A DNA stretch of 64,000 nucleotides from Streptomyces sp. CG1 (GCF_041080625.1 NZ_CP163518.1:10099501-10163500); one strand, 5' to 3'. Positions 24,049-35,934 are shown, counted from the first letter of the stretch. Numbers and translations: made by a program. The notes: generated by a model from the letters alone, not told the origin.

Positions 24049-25707
24049 ATGAACAGAGCTGTGAAGATCGGCCTCGCCGGTACATGCACCGCGCTGCTCG
24101 CCCTCGGGGGAATCGGTACCTACAACATCGTGCACGGCCTGGCCTCCGGTTCGGCGGGTGACGGTACGCCCCAGGACGCGCGCGGATTCGACCCCTCCGA
24201 GGTATCGAGCACGCCCCCGTCGGGTGCCGAGGCGGAGAAGCTGGCCCGCGCGTTCCCGGACCGCTGGTCCCAGCAGCACCTGGACGGCGCGTCGAACGAC
24301 ACCGACACACCCGACACCGCCGCGCGGGCACTCCGGGACTACTCCGACGGCCTGCACCTGAAGAAGCTGACGTTCGATCACATCCTCTCCGCGGGGCCCT
24401 CGTCGGTGACACCGGGAGCCACCAAGGTCACCTTCGACGTCACCGCTCAGGTCACGGGCGGCACCTGGAACTACGCGAGCGCGGTGGCGGTACGCAAGAG
24501 CACGAACGGTCAGCCGGCGGTCCACTGGAACAACTCGGTGCTCTATCCGGGCCTGGGCGAAGGCCAGTCGCTGACCGCGGGCACGCTGCCAGCAGGCTCG
24601 GGCGGCGCGAAGGTCGTCGCGAGCGACGGCAGGACCGATCTGACCACGTTCCCGTCGCTGCGGGACGTCGCGGCGACCATCGGCAAGAACGCCAAGGCCA
24701 CGGACGGTAAGCCCGGAACGGGAGTGGCCGTGGTCGACGGGGGTGGTGCAGGTGTCGAGACACTGAAGGTCTTCACCAAGGGCCGGCCGGCTGTCGTCAG
24801 GACGACCATCGACGCCGGCCTCCAAGGGGTCGCCGAGCGCGCGGTGAACGACGCCCACCTGCAGCAGAAGCCCGCGGGCACGGTGGCGCTCGACTGGCGC
24901 AACGGTCACATCCTCGCGCTCGCGCACACCGGCGAGGACGGCGACATCGCCCTCAACGGCATCAAGTCTCCGGGCTCCACGATGAAGATCGTCACCGCGG
25001 CCGCCCTCTTCGACAAGGCAGGCCTCACGCCCAGCAGCGCGGCGCCGTGCACGGACTCGCTGGTGGCCAACAGCCAGTTGTTCCACAACGACCCCGGAGT
25101 AGGGGCCAACCCCGGCTCGTCCCTTGCCCAGGCGTTCACGGTGTCGTGCAACACCTCCTTCATCAAGGACGGCTTCCACCACCTGGTGCACGACGGCGAC
25201 GCCTCCGCGCTGAACGACGAGGCGGTGAACGTCTTCGGCATGGGCAACTGGTCCATCGGCGGCGGGATCGCCACCACCGACCCGAGCATCCCGCCGGACA
25301 TCCAGGGCGGCGACCAGGCGGCCCAGTTCATCGGCCAGGGCAAGGTCACCGCCACGCCCCTGTTCATGGCATCCGTGGCGGCGACCGTGCGGGGCGCCGA
25401 CTCCGAGCAGCCGGTCATCCTGCCGGGACAGCACCAGGAGACCGCGCCCCGGCCCATCTCCGCCCGCACAGCCGGCTATCTGCAGTCGATGATGCGCAGT
25501 GTGGCCACCAGCGGCACGGCGGCTCCGCGACTGGGCGGACTGGCCGGCGTCGGCGCCAAGACCGGCACGGCCGAGGAGGGAGACCACACCAACGGCTGGC
25601 TGACCGCCTACGACTCCCGTATCTCGGTGGCCGCGCTCGTCGAAGGCGGCAGCTCGGGCGTGGACTCCGCCGGATACGTCGTACGACGGCTGCTGACCGA
25701 CAGCTGA
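24049..25707 (+). CDS. penicillin-binding protein, transpeptidase
   Basis: A 552-residue protein with one N-terminal membrane anchor (about 5-25: VKIGLAGTCTALLALGGIGT). A MecA_N/NTF2-like domain (about 65-160) follows, then a transpeptidase domain with all three active-site motifs: STMK (S310, K313), SCN (366-368) and KTGT (504-507). It cross-links peptidoglycan outside the membrane. The frame is open far upstream, but ATG 24049 starts the anchor sequence and matches family length; no clear ribosome site is present. The MecA_N-like layout resembles class B PBPs such as PBP2a/PbpA relatives. It stands alone and is divergent from the glycosidase. Confidence 0.9.
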   Translation: MNRAVKIGLAGTCTALLALGGIGTYNIVHGLASGSAGDGTPQDARGFDPSEVSSTPPSGAEAEKLARAFPDRWSQQHLDGASNDTDTPDTAARALRDYSDGLHLKKLTFDHILSAGPSSVTPGATKVTFDVTAQVTGGTWNYASAVAVRKSTNGQPAVHWNNSVLYPGLGEGQSLTAGTLPAGSGGAKVVASDGRTDLTTFPSLRDVAATIGKNAKATDGKPGTGVAVVDGGGAGVETLKVFTKGRPAVVRTTIDAGLQGVAERAVNDAHLQQKPAGTVALDWRNGHILALAHTGEDGDIALNGIKSPGSTMKIVTAAALFDKAGLTPSSAAPCTDSLVANSQLFHNDPGVGANPGSSLAQAFTVSCNTSFIKDGFHHLVHDGDASALNDEAVNVFGMGNWSIGGGIATTDPSIPPDIQGGDQAAQFIGQGKVTATPLFMASVAATVRGADSEQPVILPGQHQETAPRPISARTAGYLQSMMRSVATSGTAAPRLGGLAGVGAKTGTAEEGDHTNGWLTAYDSRISVAALVEGGSSGVDSAGYVVRRLLTDS

Positions 25708-25779
25708 GCGCCGGCCTCATGGGCGGTTCCCGTAAAAGCAGTTGAGGTGTCGGCCTGCGGTTGGGGAGGGTCTGCTGTC

Positions 25780-26337
25780 ATGGAGTTCTTCTGCTATCAC
25801 CGTGATCGGCCCGGCTCTCTGCCCTTGCGGGACGAGCTGCTGGAAGACCACTGGTCCTACATGGACCAGTACGCCAAGGAGATGATCGCCCGCGGCCCGA
25901 CCCTGGCCGACGACGGGGGCACTCCCACCGGCAGTGTGCACATCGTCGACCTGCCCGGCTCCGCGGCCGCGCGGGCCTTCGCCTTCGACGAGCCCAACTA
26001 CCAGGCGGGCGTGTACCGGGAGGTGCTGCTGCGCCGTTGGCGCAACCTGCTGGGCCGCACCATGTGGGACTTCCCGGGCGGCCTGGCAGAGGGCAACCGG
26101 TATCTGGTGCTGGGCCTCGGCGCCCGGCAGACGGTCGACGCCGACCTCGTCGCGCTGCCGCCGGAGCGGGACGAGCTGATCGCGTACGGGCCGCTGCTGT
26201 CCGACGACGGCGAGGCCTGGCTCGGCACGGCCGCGCTGCTCCGGGCGCCGGATCCGGACACGGCACGAGCCGTCCTGTCCCCGGACCGGTATGCGGACAT
26301 CGAGGTCCACGCCTGGACGTTCGGCGGCAGGCGCTGA
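25780..26337 (+). CDS. YciI-family protein
   Basis: A 185-residue protein with two YCII (DUF1330-like ferredoxin fold) halves. Half 1 reads MEFFCYHRDRPGSLPLRDEL, ARGPTLADDGGTPTGSVHIV and AFDEPNYQAGVYREVLL. Half 2 reads RYLVLGLGARQTVDADLVAL and GPLLSDDGEAWLGTAALLRA. Small YciI proteins are of uncertain function, possibly enzymes or regulators of small molecules. ATG 25780 has GGGGAGGG 9 bases upstream. The LLM pseudogene at 26396 follows directly and may once have been its operon partner. Confidence 0.85.
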   Translation: MEFFCYHRDRPGSLPLRDELLEDHWSYMDQYAKEMIARGPTLADDGGTPTGSVHIVDLPGSAAARAFAFDEPNYQAGVYREVLLRRWRNLLGRTMWDFPGGLAEGNRYLVLGLGARQTVDADLVALPPERDELIAYGPLLSDDGEAWLGTAALLRAPDPDTARAVLSPDRYADIEVHAWTFGGRR

Positions 26338-26395
26338 CGAACGGGTCGTTGTCCCTGAGCCGGAATGCCGGTCTTCTGCTGCCGGTTGCCTCCGC

Positions 26396-27097
26396 ATGCC
26401 CATCGGAGTGGCGCTCTCTGTGCAACACCCGATCGACACCACGGTGCAGCTCGCGCGCGAGGCCCAGGAGGCCGGGCTGTGCTCCGCGTGGTTCGGGCAG
26501 ACCTTCTCCTGCGACTCCCCGACGCCGGCCGCGATCGTCGGACGCGAGGTCCCCGGCCTGCAGGTCGGTACCGCCGCGATCCCCGTCTTCGGCCGCCATC
26601 CGCTGAGCGCCCCCTGCTGGAGACGGGCAGTCTCGACTCCCCGGCGAGCCGCTGACGGCCGCCACCCCGCTGCCGGCGGCCGTACCGGGCGCCGAGCCGC
26701 CGGTGCCGATCCTGGTCGCCGCCGTGGGACCGCAGGCCCTGCGTGTCTCCGGTGAACTCACGGACGGCATCCTTCCGCTCCTGGCCGGCCCGCGTGCCCT
26801 GGCCGAACACATCGTCCCCGCCGTCACCGCCGCGGCGCCGAGGCCGCGAGCCGGCCGGCACTGCGGATCGCCGCCTTGGTCCCCGGCGTGGTCACCACCG
26901 ACGTCGAGGCGGTACGGCGGACCGCGACCGACACGCTCTCCTTCTATGAGCAGCTCCCCTCCCACCGACGCGTCATCGCACCGTCCGGCGGCACCCGGGC
27001 CGCCGACCTCGCCGTCATCGGCGACAAGGAGACCGTCGCCGCAGAGGCGGACCAGCGGCGCACCTGGAAGCTGCTCGACGAGCTGGCCAACGGCTGA
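26396..27097 (+). pseudogene. decayed LLM class F420-dependent oxidoreductase
   Basis: Readable pieces in order: MPIGVALSVQHPIDTTVQLA with LCSAWFGQTFSCDSP and GLQVGTAAIPVFGRHPL up to about 26610, then an abrupt loss of ~90 residues. After a frame change come TAATPLPAAVPGAEPPVPIL and VAAVGPQALRVSGELTDGIL up to about 26830. After another shift come LVPGVVTTDVEAVRRTATDT, AADLAVIGDKETVAAEADQR and RTWKLLDELANG to the stop at 27097. A second gap removes the segment before the last piece. At least two deletions and two frameshifts show real inactivation. Confidence 0.8.
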
Positions 27098-27108
27098 GCC
27101 GCTCGGTC

Positions 27109-29569
<2,461 letters not shown>

Positions 29570-29599
29570 CACCGCGCACCGGCCGTCCACCTTGGGCAG

Positions 29600-29631
29600 C
29601 GGGCCCCGCCGATTCCCGTCGGCGGGGCCCG
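29600..29631 (+). terminator. hairpin terminator after argG
   Basis: CGGGCCCCGCCG (29600-29611) and CGGCGGGGCCCG (29620-29631) are perfect reverse complements of 12 bases with an 8-base loop, 31 bases after the argG stop. It has no T-run. Confidence 0.85.
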
Positions 29632-29717
29632 TCGTCGTACGGCATGGCGGATTCACGAGCCGTCCGCCCGGAATCCCGGACACGGTCGGGGCCGGTGCCT
29701 CTCGTACCCTGTGTTCC

Positions 29718-30674
29718 GTGCCGTCTCCTCGTCTGCAGCGCGTCGCCGTCCTGGTGCTCGACGGCGCGAAGCCGCTCGATGTCGGGATTCCCGCGCAGGT
29801 GTTCACGACGCGGGCGAGCATGCCGTACGAGGTGCGGGTGTGCGGGGCCGCGCCGGGACTCGTGGCGGGCGGGGACGGGCTGTCGTACCACGTCGCCCAT
29901 GGTCTGGACGCGCTCGCGTGGGCGGACATCGTCTTCATCCCCGGGTACCGGTTTCCGGACCGCGAGGACCCGCCACGGCCCGTCGTCGACGCGCTGCTCG
30001 CCGCCCACGCGCGCGGCACACGCCTCGCCGCCATCTCGACGGGGGCCTTCGCGCTCGCGGCCACCGGGCTGCTCGACGGCAAGCGCGCGACGACCCACTG
30101 GCACTACTCGCGTGCCCTCGCGGCGAAACACCCGCTCGTCCGGGTCGACGAGAACGTGCTCTTCGTGGACGAGGGCAGTGTGCTGACGTCGGCCGGCGCC
30201 GCGTCGGGCATCGATCTGTGCCTGCACATCCTGCGCAAGGACCTCGGCGTGGCCGTGTCGAACCACGCCGCGCGGCGCCTGGTCGCCGCCCCCTACCGCA
30301 GCGGCGGCCAGGCCCAGTACGTGCCGCGCAGCGTGCCCGAGCCACTGGGCGAGCGGTTCGCCGCGACCCGCGAGTGGGCGCTGCACCGCCTCGGCGAGCC
30401 CCTCACCCTCACGGTGCTCGCCCGGCATGCGGCGGTCTCGCCGCGCACGTTCTCCCGGCGCTTCGTCGAGGACACCGGCTACACGCCGATGGAGTGGGTG
30501 ATGCGCGCCCGCGTCGACCTGGCACGTGAGCTGCTCGAACGTTCGGAGCGCGGCATCGAGCAGATCGCCGCCGAGGTCGGCCTCGGCACCGGCACCAATC
30601 TGCGGACCCGCTTCCAGCGGATCCTCGGTACGACCCCGAGCGAATACCGGCGCACCTTCACCCAGGGCGAGTAG
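29718..30674 (+). CDS. GlxA-family AraC-type transcriptional regulator with DJ-1/PfpI domain
   Basis: A 318-residue regulator. Residues ~5-170 are a DJ-1/PfpI amidotransferase-like domain (VAVLVLDGAKPLDVGIPAQV; IFIPGYRFPD; LAAISTGAFALAATGLLDGK). The nucleophile position has T or S, not Cys, so it is a ligand sensor and not an enzyme. Residues ~215-315 hold two AraC HTH units: LTLTVLARHAAVSPRTFSRR and GIEQIAAEVGLGTGTNLRTR. GTG 29718 was chosen at the base of the first strand; no ribosome site is clear. The gene precedes the GAPDH gene by 126 bases in the same direction. Confidence 0.9.
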   Translation: MPSPRLQRVAVLVLDGAKPLDVGIPAQVFTTRASMPYEVRVCGAAPGLVAGGDGLSYHVAHGLDALAWADIVFIPGYRFPDREDPPRPVVDALLAAHARGTRLAAISTGAFALAATGLLDGKRATTHWHYSRALAAKHPLVRVDENVLFVDEGSVLTSAGAASGIDLCLHILRKDLGVAVSNHAARRLVAAPYRSGGQAQYVPRSVPEPLGERFAATREWALHRLGEPLTLTVLARHAAVSPRTFSRRFVEDTGYTPMEWVMRARVDLARELLERSERGIEQIAAEVGLGTGTNLRTRFQRILGTTPSEYRRTFTQGE

Positions 30675-30800
30675 CTGACCCCGCCGGCTCCTGGCGCGAT
30701 CCTTGCGAACCATGGCGCTCTCGACACGGCCATGAGCGGATGCGGCACGCGACGCTGAGGGGAACCGAAGGAACCGACAGGAGCCCAGGGGACACCACTC

Positions 30801-31802
30801 ATGACTCGCATCGCCGTCAACGGATTCGGCCGCATCGGCCGCAACGTGCTGCGCGCACTCCTCGAACGTGACAGCGCCCTCGAGGTCGTCGCCGTGAACG
30901 ACCTCACAGAACCCGCCACCCTTGCCCGGCTGCTCGCCTTCGACACCACAGCCGGCCGGCTCGGCCGCCCCGTGACCGTCGACGGGGACACCCTCGTCGT
31001 GGACGGCCGGCGCATCAAGGTCCTCGCCGAGCGCGAACCGGCCCAACTGCCGTGGGCCGCACTCGATGTGGACATCGTCCTGGAGGCGACCGGCCGCTTC
31101 ACCGCCGCGAAGGCCGCCCGCGCACATCTCGACGCGGGCGCGAGGAAGGTGCTCGTGAGCGCGCCGTCCGACGGCGCCGACGTCACGCTCGCGTACGGCG
31201 TCAACACCGACGCGTACGACCCGGCCCTGCACACGATCGTCTCGAACGCCTCCTGCACCACCAACGCGCTCGCCCCGCTGGCCGCCGTGCTGGACGAACT
31301 CGCCGGGATCGAGCACGGGTTCATGACGACGGTCCACGCCTATACCCAGGAGCAGAACCTGCAGGACGGCCCGCACCGCGACGCCCGCAGGGCCCGCGCC
31401 GCCGCCGTCAACATCGTGCCGACCACGACGGGCGCGGCGAAGGCGATCGGCCTCGTGCTGCCGAACCTCGACGGCAAGCTGTCGGGCGACTCGATCCGGG
31501 TGCCCGTGCCGGTGGGCTCGATCGTCGAACTCAACACGACCGTCGCACGTGAGGTGACCCGCGACGACGTCCTGGCGGCGTACCGTGCCGCGGCCCAGGG
31601 ACCGCTCGCCGGCATCCTGGAGTACTCGGACGACCCGCTCGTGTCGTCCGACATCACCGGCAACCCGGCTTCCTCCGTCTTCGACTCGGCCCTCACCCGT
31701 GTCGACGACGGCCGGCACGTCAAGGTGGTGGCCTGGTACGACAACGAGTGGGGCTTCTCCCACCGAGTGATCGACACGCTCGAACTCCTCGCCGGGCACT
31801 GA
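30801..31802 (+). CDS. gap: type I glyceraldehyde-3-phosphate dehydrogenase
   Basis: A 333-residue NAD-dependent glycolytic enzyme. N-terminal Rossmann fold MTRIAVNGFGRIGRNVLRAL; catalytic motif SNASCTTN with C152; family signatures HAYTQEQNLQDGPHRDARRA and AWYDNEWGFSHRVIDTLELL. ATG 30801 follows an AG-rich leader (GAACCGACAGGAGCCC). It is likely a secondary gap copy, because no glycolysis genes (pgk, tpi) are next to it. The upstream GlxA-type regulator could control it. Confidence 0.95.
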   Translation: MTRIAVNGFGRIGRNVLRALLERDSALEVVAVNDLTEPATLARLLAFDTTAGRLGRPVTVDGDTLVVDGRRIKVLAEREPAQLPWAALDVDIVLEATGRFTAAKAARAHLDAGARKVLVSAPSDGADVTLAYGVNTDAYDPALHTIVSNASCTTNALAPLAAVLDELAGIEHGFMTTVHAYTQEQNLQDGPHRDARRARAAAVNIVPTTTGAAKAIGLVLPNLDGKLSGDSIRVPVPVGSIVELNTTVAREVTRDDVLAAYRAAAQGPLAGILEYSDDPLVSSDITGNPASSVFDSALTRVDDGRHVKVVAWYDNEWGFSHRVIDTLELLAGH

Positions 31803-31954
31803 CCGAAGAGGGGGGCGGGCGTGGCCTCGCCGGAAGGCCGAGGTCAGCGGCGTGGAGTGGTGGAAACACCCTGGGCGGCGTAGGGAAATCCCCCCATGCG
31901 GTCCGGTGACTGGCTGGCTGTTCCGGCCGAAGGCGCGTGCAGAGACTCGACGGC

Positions 31955-33031
31955 ATGACGATTTCCCCTCACGCCCCGGTCACGGCCGGAGCGCCGGACA
32001 CCCGTTCCCGTACGTCCGGCTCCGGAGCCGGCAGCGACTTCGCCCGGCTGTCCCGGCGTATCGCCGAGGCGGGGCTGCTGAACCGGCGCCCCGGCTACTA
32101 CACGGCACGGCTTGCCCTGGTCATCGCGCTGCTGGCGGCGGGCTGGGGCACCTTCCTCGCCCTCGGCGACACCTGGTGGCAGCTGCCCGTGGCCGCCTTC
32201 CTGGCGTTGATGTTCGGCCAAGTGGCCCTTGTCGCCCATGACTTGGCGCACCGCCAGGTCTTCCGGCGCGGCAGGCCGAGCGAGACCTGGGGGCGGCTCT
32301 TCGGGAACCTCGGGATCGGCATGAGCTACGGCTGGTGGATGAACAAGCACACCCGCCACCACGCCAACCCCAACCACGAGGAACTCGACCCGGATGTCGC
32401 CCCGGACATCCTGGTGTGGTCCACCGACCAGGCCCGCAACAGCCGTGGTCTGGCCCGTCTCATCGGCGGCCACCAGGCGTGGCTGTTCTTCCCGCTGCTG
32501 ACGCTGGAGGGCTTCAACCTGCACGTCGCGAGCGTACGGGCGCTGCGCCAACCGGCCATGAAGCACCGGCTGCTGGAAGGCGCTCTGCTGTTCCTCCACC
32601 TCGCGGCCTACCTCTCCGCGCTGTTCCTGGTGCTCTCGCCCGGCAAGGCGGTCGCGTTCCTCGCCGTGCACCAGTGCCTGTTCGGGGTCTACCTCGGCTG
32701 CACCTTCGCACCGAACCACAAGGGCATGCCCACGTTCACCGGTGACGAACGGCCCGACTTCCTGCGCCGCCAGGTCCTCACCTCCCGCAACGTACGCGGC
32801 GGCCGCCTCACCGACGTGATGCTCGGCGGGCTCAACTACCAGATCGAGCACCACCTGTTCCCGAGCATGCCCACACCTCATCTGCGGCGCGCGCAGGTCG
32901 TCGTGCGCGCGTACTGCGCGGAGATCGGCGTGTCGTACCACGAGACCGGACTGATCCGGTCGTACCGCGAGGCCCTCGTCCATATGCACCGGGTGGGAGA
33001 ACCGATCAGGCGGCAGCGCAAGGCTTCCTGA
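31955..33031 (+). CDS. membrane fatty acid desaturase
   Basis: A 358-residue integral membrane di-iron desaturase. The three histidine boxes are present: HDLAH (95-99), HTRHH (132-136) and QIEHH (296-300). Hydrophobic pairs lie at about 51-70, 80-95 and 205-245. It belongs to the acyl-lipid/acyl-CoA delta-type group (FADS-like). It probably introduces a double bond into membrane lipids using a ferredoxin. ATG 31955 was chosen; GTG 31937 is in frame. The convergent TSUP gene ends 37 bases away across a hairpin. Confidence 0.92.
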   Translation: MTISPHAPVTAGAPDTRSRTSGSGAGSDFARLSRRIAEAGLLNRRPGYYTARLALVIALLAAGWGTFLALGDTWWQLPVAAFLALMFGQVALVAHDLAHRQVFRRGRPSETWGRLFGNLGIGMSYGWWMNKHTRHHANPNHEELDPDVAPDILVWSTDQARNSRGLARLIGGHQAWLFFPLLTLEGFNLHVASVRALRQPAMKHRLLEGALLFLHLAAYLSALFLVLSPGKAVAFLAVHQCLFGVYLGCTFAPNHKGMPTFTGDERPDFLRRQVLTSRNVRGGRLTDVMLGGLNYQIEHHLFPSMPTPHLRRAQVVVRAYCAEIGVSYHETGLIRSYREALVHMHRVGEPIRRQRKAS

Positions 33032-33032
33032 C

Positions 33033-33067
33033 GGCGGCCCCGGGCCCACGTGGGCGGGACGGCCGCC
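33033..33067. terminator. hairpin between convergent desaturase and TSUP genes
   Basis: GGCGGCC (33033-33039) pairs with GGCCGCC (33061-33067). Inside lies the self-complementary GCCCACGTGGGC (33044-33055). Together they can form a nested stem that would end both transcripts. Confidence 0.6.
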
Positions 33068-33892
33068 TCACCCCGCGAGCAGCATCGAGACCTCCACGAC
33101 ACTCAGCAGCGCGACGTACGACCAGGCGTAGGCGCGGTCCGGGATCCGGGGCGGGCGGCGCCGCAGCATCGCGATCACGGGCAGCGCGCCCAGCAACAGC
33201 GCCCCGGCGGCGCGGAGGTCGACCAGGCCGACCAGGTGCAGGTGTGTGCGGGCCGCGACGGCGTCCGTGCCGGTCAGGGACAGAGCGGTGGCGGGGAGCG
33301 CGATGGCGAGAGTGAGAGCGTTGGCGAGTGCGGTCGCCACACGCATCGGGTGTCCGGCGCGTCGTAGCGCGGGAACGGTCATGACACTGCCGCCGACACC
33401 GAGGAAGGCCGCCACCGCACCGATCGGTGCGCCGAGGACGGCGGGCAGGGGGCGGGGCACCTCACGGGCCCCCTCCCTGTGTGTCTCACGGCTCTCTGGG
33501 ACCGGTCCGCGCGGACGCAGAAAGCCTGGGCGCAACAGCAGATCGACGATGGTGAGAGCGACATACGCGACGAAGCCCCAGTGGGCCTGGCGGGCCGGGG
33601 CGTGCCGGGTGGCGAGCGCGCCGGCCGCCGCCCCCACGGCCAGCAGGGCCAGCAGCGGGCCACTGCCGCGCAGGGCGGCGAGGACGCGCCGGGGCGTGAC
33701 GGCCGTGGCGAACGCCGCGTTGACCAGCATGACCAGGGCCGAGGTCGCCGTCGCCACCCGGATCGCGTCCGCGCCGAGGTCCGCGTCGGCCCACACCACC
33801 ACCGGGACCGCGACGAAACCGCCGCCGAACCCGAGCAGGACGGTCGTCACCCCGGTGAGGAGTCCGATTCCGACAAGCGCCACTTCGTTCAC
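33068..33892 (-). CDS. sulfite exporter TauE/SafE (TSUP) family transporter
   Basis: A 274-residue membrane protein with about eight hydrophobic helices in two halves. The first half starts VALVGIGLLTGVTTVLLGFG and GGFVAVPVVVWADADLGADA, which carries the conserved GxGGGxxxVP-type loop. The second half has GAPIGAVAAFLGVGGSVMTV. The TSUP family moves sulfur- or carbon-containing anions across the membrane; the substrate is unknown. It starts at GTG 33892. It is divergent from the AraC-type gene at 33977, which may regulate it. Confidence 0.88.
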   Translation of the reverse strand: MNEVALVGIGLLTGVTTVLLGFGGGFVAVPVVVWADADLGADAIRVATATSALVMLVNAAFATAVTPRRVLAALRGSGPLLALLAVGAAAGALATRHAPARQAHWGFVAYVALTIVDLLLRPGFLRPRGPVPESRETHREGAREVPRPLPAVLGAPIGAVAAFLGVGGSVMTVPALRRAGHPMRVATALANALTLAIALPATALSLTGTDAVAARTHLHLVGLVDLRAAGALLLGALPVIAMLRRRPPRIPDRAYAWSYVALLSVVEVSMLLAG

Positions 33893-33964
33893 AGGGCCAC
33901 CTCACCAGCCCAGACGAGGTGCTCGCATGCGATGCCCAGCACCATTCCTTCGAGACTCGGCCTC

Positions 33965-33970
33965 TACAGT
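33965..33970 (+). promoter_or_regulatory. candidate -10 box for leaderless araC-type gene
   Basis: TACAGT lies 6 bases before the GTG at 33977, the usual distance for a leaderless actinobacterial transcript. No strong -35 is visible. Weak evidence. Confidence 0.35.
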
Positions 33971-33976
33971 GGCCGG

Positions 33977-34747
33977 GTGAAGAACGTCTCCGTGGACGAC
34001 GTCGACCATGTGGACCGGGCCGTCCTGCCCATCGGTACCGACTACCCCTCCGGCCTGGTCCTAGACTGGCACCGGCACCGGCGCGCGCAGTTCCTCTACG
34101 GCCCCACCGGCGTCATGGTCGTCGACACCCCCGAGGGCACCTGGACCGTTCCGCCGGAGCGAGCCGTCCTGATCCCGGCGACCACCCGGCATCGGGTCCG
34201 CATGCTGGGTGTGAGCACCCGAAGCCTCTACATCGAGCCGGACGCCGTGCCGTGGTGGCCCGCCACCTGCATGGTCGTGGACGTTCCGCCGCTGCTGCGC
34301 GAACTGCTCCTGGCTGCGGTCGAGTTCGAGGCCGACTACAGCCTCTCGGGCCGGGAAGGCTGTGTCGTGGCCCTCCTCCTCCACGAGATCGCGGCGCGCA
34401 CCCCGCTGCCGTTCCACGTCGCGATCCCCGCCGCTCCGGATCTCGCTGCGCTCTGCCGCGCGTATCTGGCCGCCCCGGACGCCGGCGTCACCAACGCCGC
34501 GTGGGCCGCGCGGACGGCCATGAGCGAACGGGCCTTCACCCGGCGCTTCCGCGCCGAGACGGGGGAGAGCCCGGCGGTCTGGCGCACCCGTGCACGTCTG
34601 CTGGCCGCCGTGCCGCTGCTGCGCACGGCATCGGTCACCGAGGTCTCCGGCCGCCTCGGCTACGCCTCTCCCGCCGCCCTGACCGCCGCCTTCACCCGCG
34701 CTTTCGGCTTGCCACCGTCCCGTTTCACCACGAGCCGTCGCGACTGA
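33977..34747 (+). CDS. AraC-family transcriptional regulator
   Basis: A 256-residue protein. Residues ~20-100 are a cupin-like sensor (GLVLDWHRHRRAQFLYGPTG; GTWTVPPERAVLIPATTRHR). Residues ~160-255 have the AraC HTH pair: AAWAARTAMSERAFTRRFRA and SVTEVSGRLGYASPAALTAA. GTG 33977 is preferred because a -10-like box lies 6 bases upstream and it matches usual family length; an upstream ATG at 33941 is in frame. It is divergent from the TSUP transporter gene. Confidence 0.9.
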   Translation: MKNVSVDDVDHVDRAVLPIGTDYPSGLVLDWHRHRRAQFLYGPTGVMVVDTPEGTWTVPPERAVLIPATTRHRVRMLGVSTRSLYIEPDAVPWWPATCMVVDVPPLLRELLLAAVEFEADYSLSGREGCVVALLLHEIAARTPLPFHVAIPAAPDLAALCRAYLAAPDAGVTNAAWAARTAMSERAFTRRFRAETGESPAVWRTRARLLAAVPLLRTASVTEVSGRLGYASPAALTAAFTRAFGLPPSRFTTSRRD

Positions 34748-34825
34748 GCGGTTGGACAAGTTCCGGCTTTCGCCGACAGGCTGTCCCTCCTGACGCACTG
34801 ACACACAAGAGGAGGGCACCCGCAC

Positions 34826-35230
34826 ATGCCGCACATGCCGCCCACCCCGCCCAGGAAATGGGGTCCGGAAGACGTCTCCGACCTGTTCGAGCTCGATGAG
34901 GAGCACGAACGGCACGCCCTGCAGACCGTGGTCGCCTACCTCGGCGAACTCGCGGACCGCGGAGTGCACGTGGCGGACGTCGAGCGGGAGACCGACGCGG
35001 AGAGCGGCCTGATGGTCGCCGCCGAACTCCGCGTCGACGGCGACCGGGAAATCCGCGCCCACTTCCCCTCGGTCCGGCTGCCCTGGCTGCGCTCGCGCGC
35101 GGACTTCGCCGAGGAGCGGCATGTCTGGTCCGAGGAGGAGACCATCGAGATGTTCGTCCACGGGGTGGGGTACCTGGACTGGACGGACGCCGTGGAAGCG
35201 GGCGTACGGGTGGCACACGCCCGCGGTTGA
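34826..35230 (+). CDS. hypothetical protein
   Basis: A 134-residue acidic soluble protein, MPHMPPTPPRKWGPEDVSDL and so on, unrecognised. Mixed helix/strand with alternating charged segments (EEHERHALQTVVAYLGELAD; HVADVERETDAESGLMVAAE). There is no membrane segment, cysteine cluster or known motif. AGAGGAGGG lies about 8 bases before ATG 34826. It stands between the AraC gene and a convergent response regulator gene. Confidence 0.78.
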   Translation: MPHMPPTPPRKWGPEDVSDLFELDEEHERHALQTVVAYLGELADRGVHVADVERETDAESGLMVAAELRVDGDREIRAHFPSVRLPWLRSRADFAEERHVWSEEETIEMFVHGVGYLDWTDAVEAGVRVAHARG

Positions 35231-35271
35231 CGCGCCTCGGCTTCCGGTGTGCAGCCGTCCTCGTGCGACGC

Positions 35272-35934
35272 TCAGTTGGACGGCGTGACCAGCCCCGCCT
35301 CGTACGCGGTGATCACCAGCTGGACCCGGTCGCGGGCGCCGAGTTTGGTGAGCAGGCGGGAGATGTGGGACTTGGCGGTGGCCACCGTGATGAAGAGGTC
35401 CTGTGCGATCTCGGTGTTGGACCGGCCGCGTCCGACCAGCGTCAGCACTTCCCGCTCCCGCTCGGTGATGCCCTCCAGCGGCCGGGCGGAGCGCTCCGCG
35501 GCGTCCGGCCGGCGTGCGACGAAGTCCGCGATCAGCCGGCGTGTCACGCTCGGCGCGATCAGCGAGTCGCCGGCGGCGACCACCCGGATCGCGGTGAGGA
35601 TGTCGTCCAGGGCCATGTCCTTGACGGCGAAGCCACTGGCGCCGGCCCGGAGCGCGCCGTAGACGTGGTCGTCCTCGTCGAACGTGGTCAGGATGAGTAC
35701 GCGCGTCGACGCGTGGCCGGCCGTGATCCGGCGCGTGGCCTCGATGCCGTCCATCCCGGGCATCCTGATGTCCATGACCACGACATCGGGGTCGGTCTCT
35801 CGGACCAGGCGGATGGCCTCGTCGCCGGTCGCGGCCTCGCCGACGACCTCCAGGTCGGGGTGGTCGGCCATGAGGACGCGCAGTCCGGACCGTACCAGCG
35901 GCTGGTCGTCGGCGAGGACGATCCGGACGCTCAT
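35272..35934 (-). CDS. NarL/FixJ-family response regulator
   Basis: A 220-residue two-component response regulator. The receiver domain has acidic pair D9-D10, phosphoacceptor D55 in VVVMDIRMPGMDG, and K near 105. The C-terminal LuxR-type HTH is GITEREREVLTLVGRGRSNT and EIAQDLFITVATAKSHISRL. Its ATG overlaps the stop of the histidine kinase gene by 4 bases (ATGA), so the pair is translationally coupled. Its target is probably the divergent ABC transporter; that is inference from context. Confidence 0.94.
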   Translation of the reverse strand: MSVRIVLADDQPLVRSGLRVLMADHPDLEVVGEAATGDEAIRLVRETDPDVVVMDIRMPGMDGIEATRRITAGHASTRVLILTTFDEDDHVYGALRAGASGFAVKDMALDDILTAIRVVAAGDSLIAPSVTRRLIADFVARRPDAAERSARPLEGITEREREVLTLVGRGRSNTEIAQDLFITVATAKSHISRLLTKLGARDRVQLVITAYEAGLVTPSN

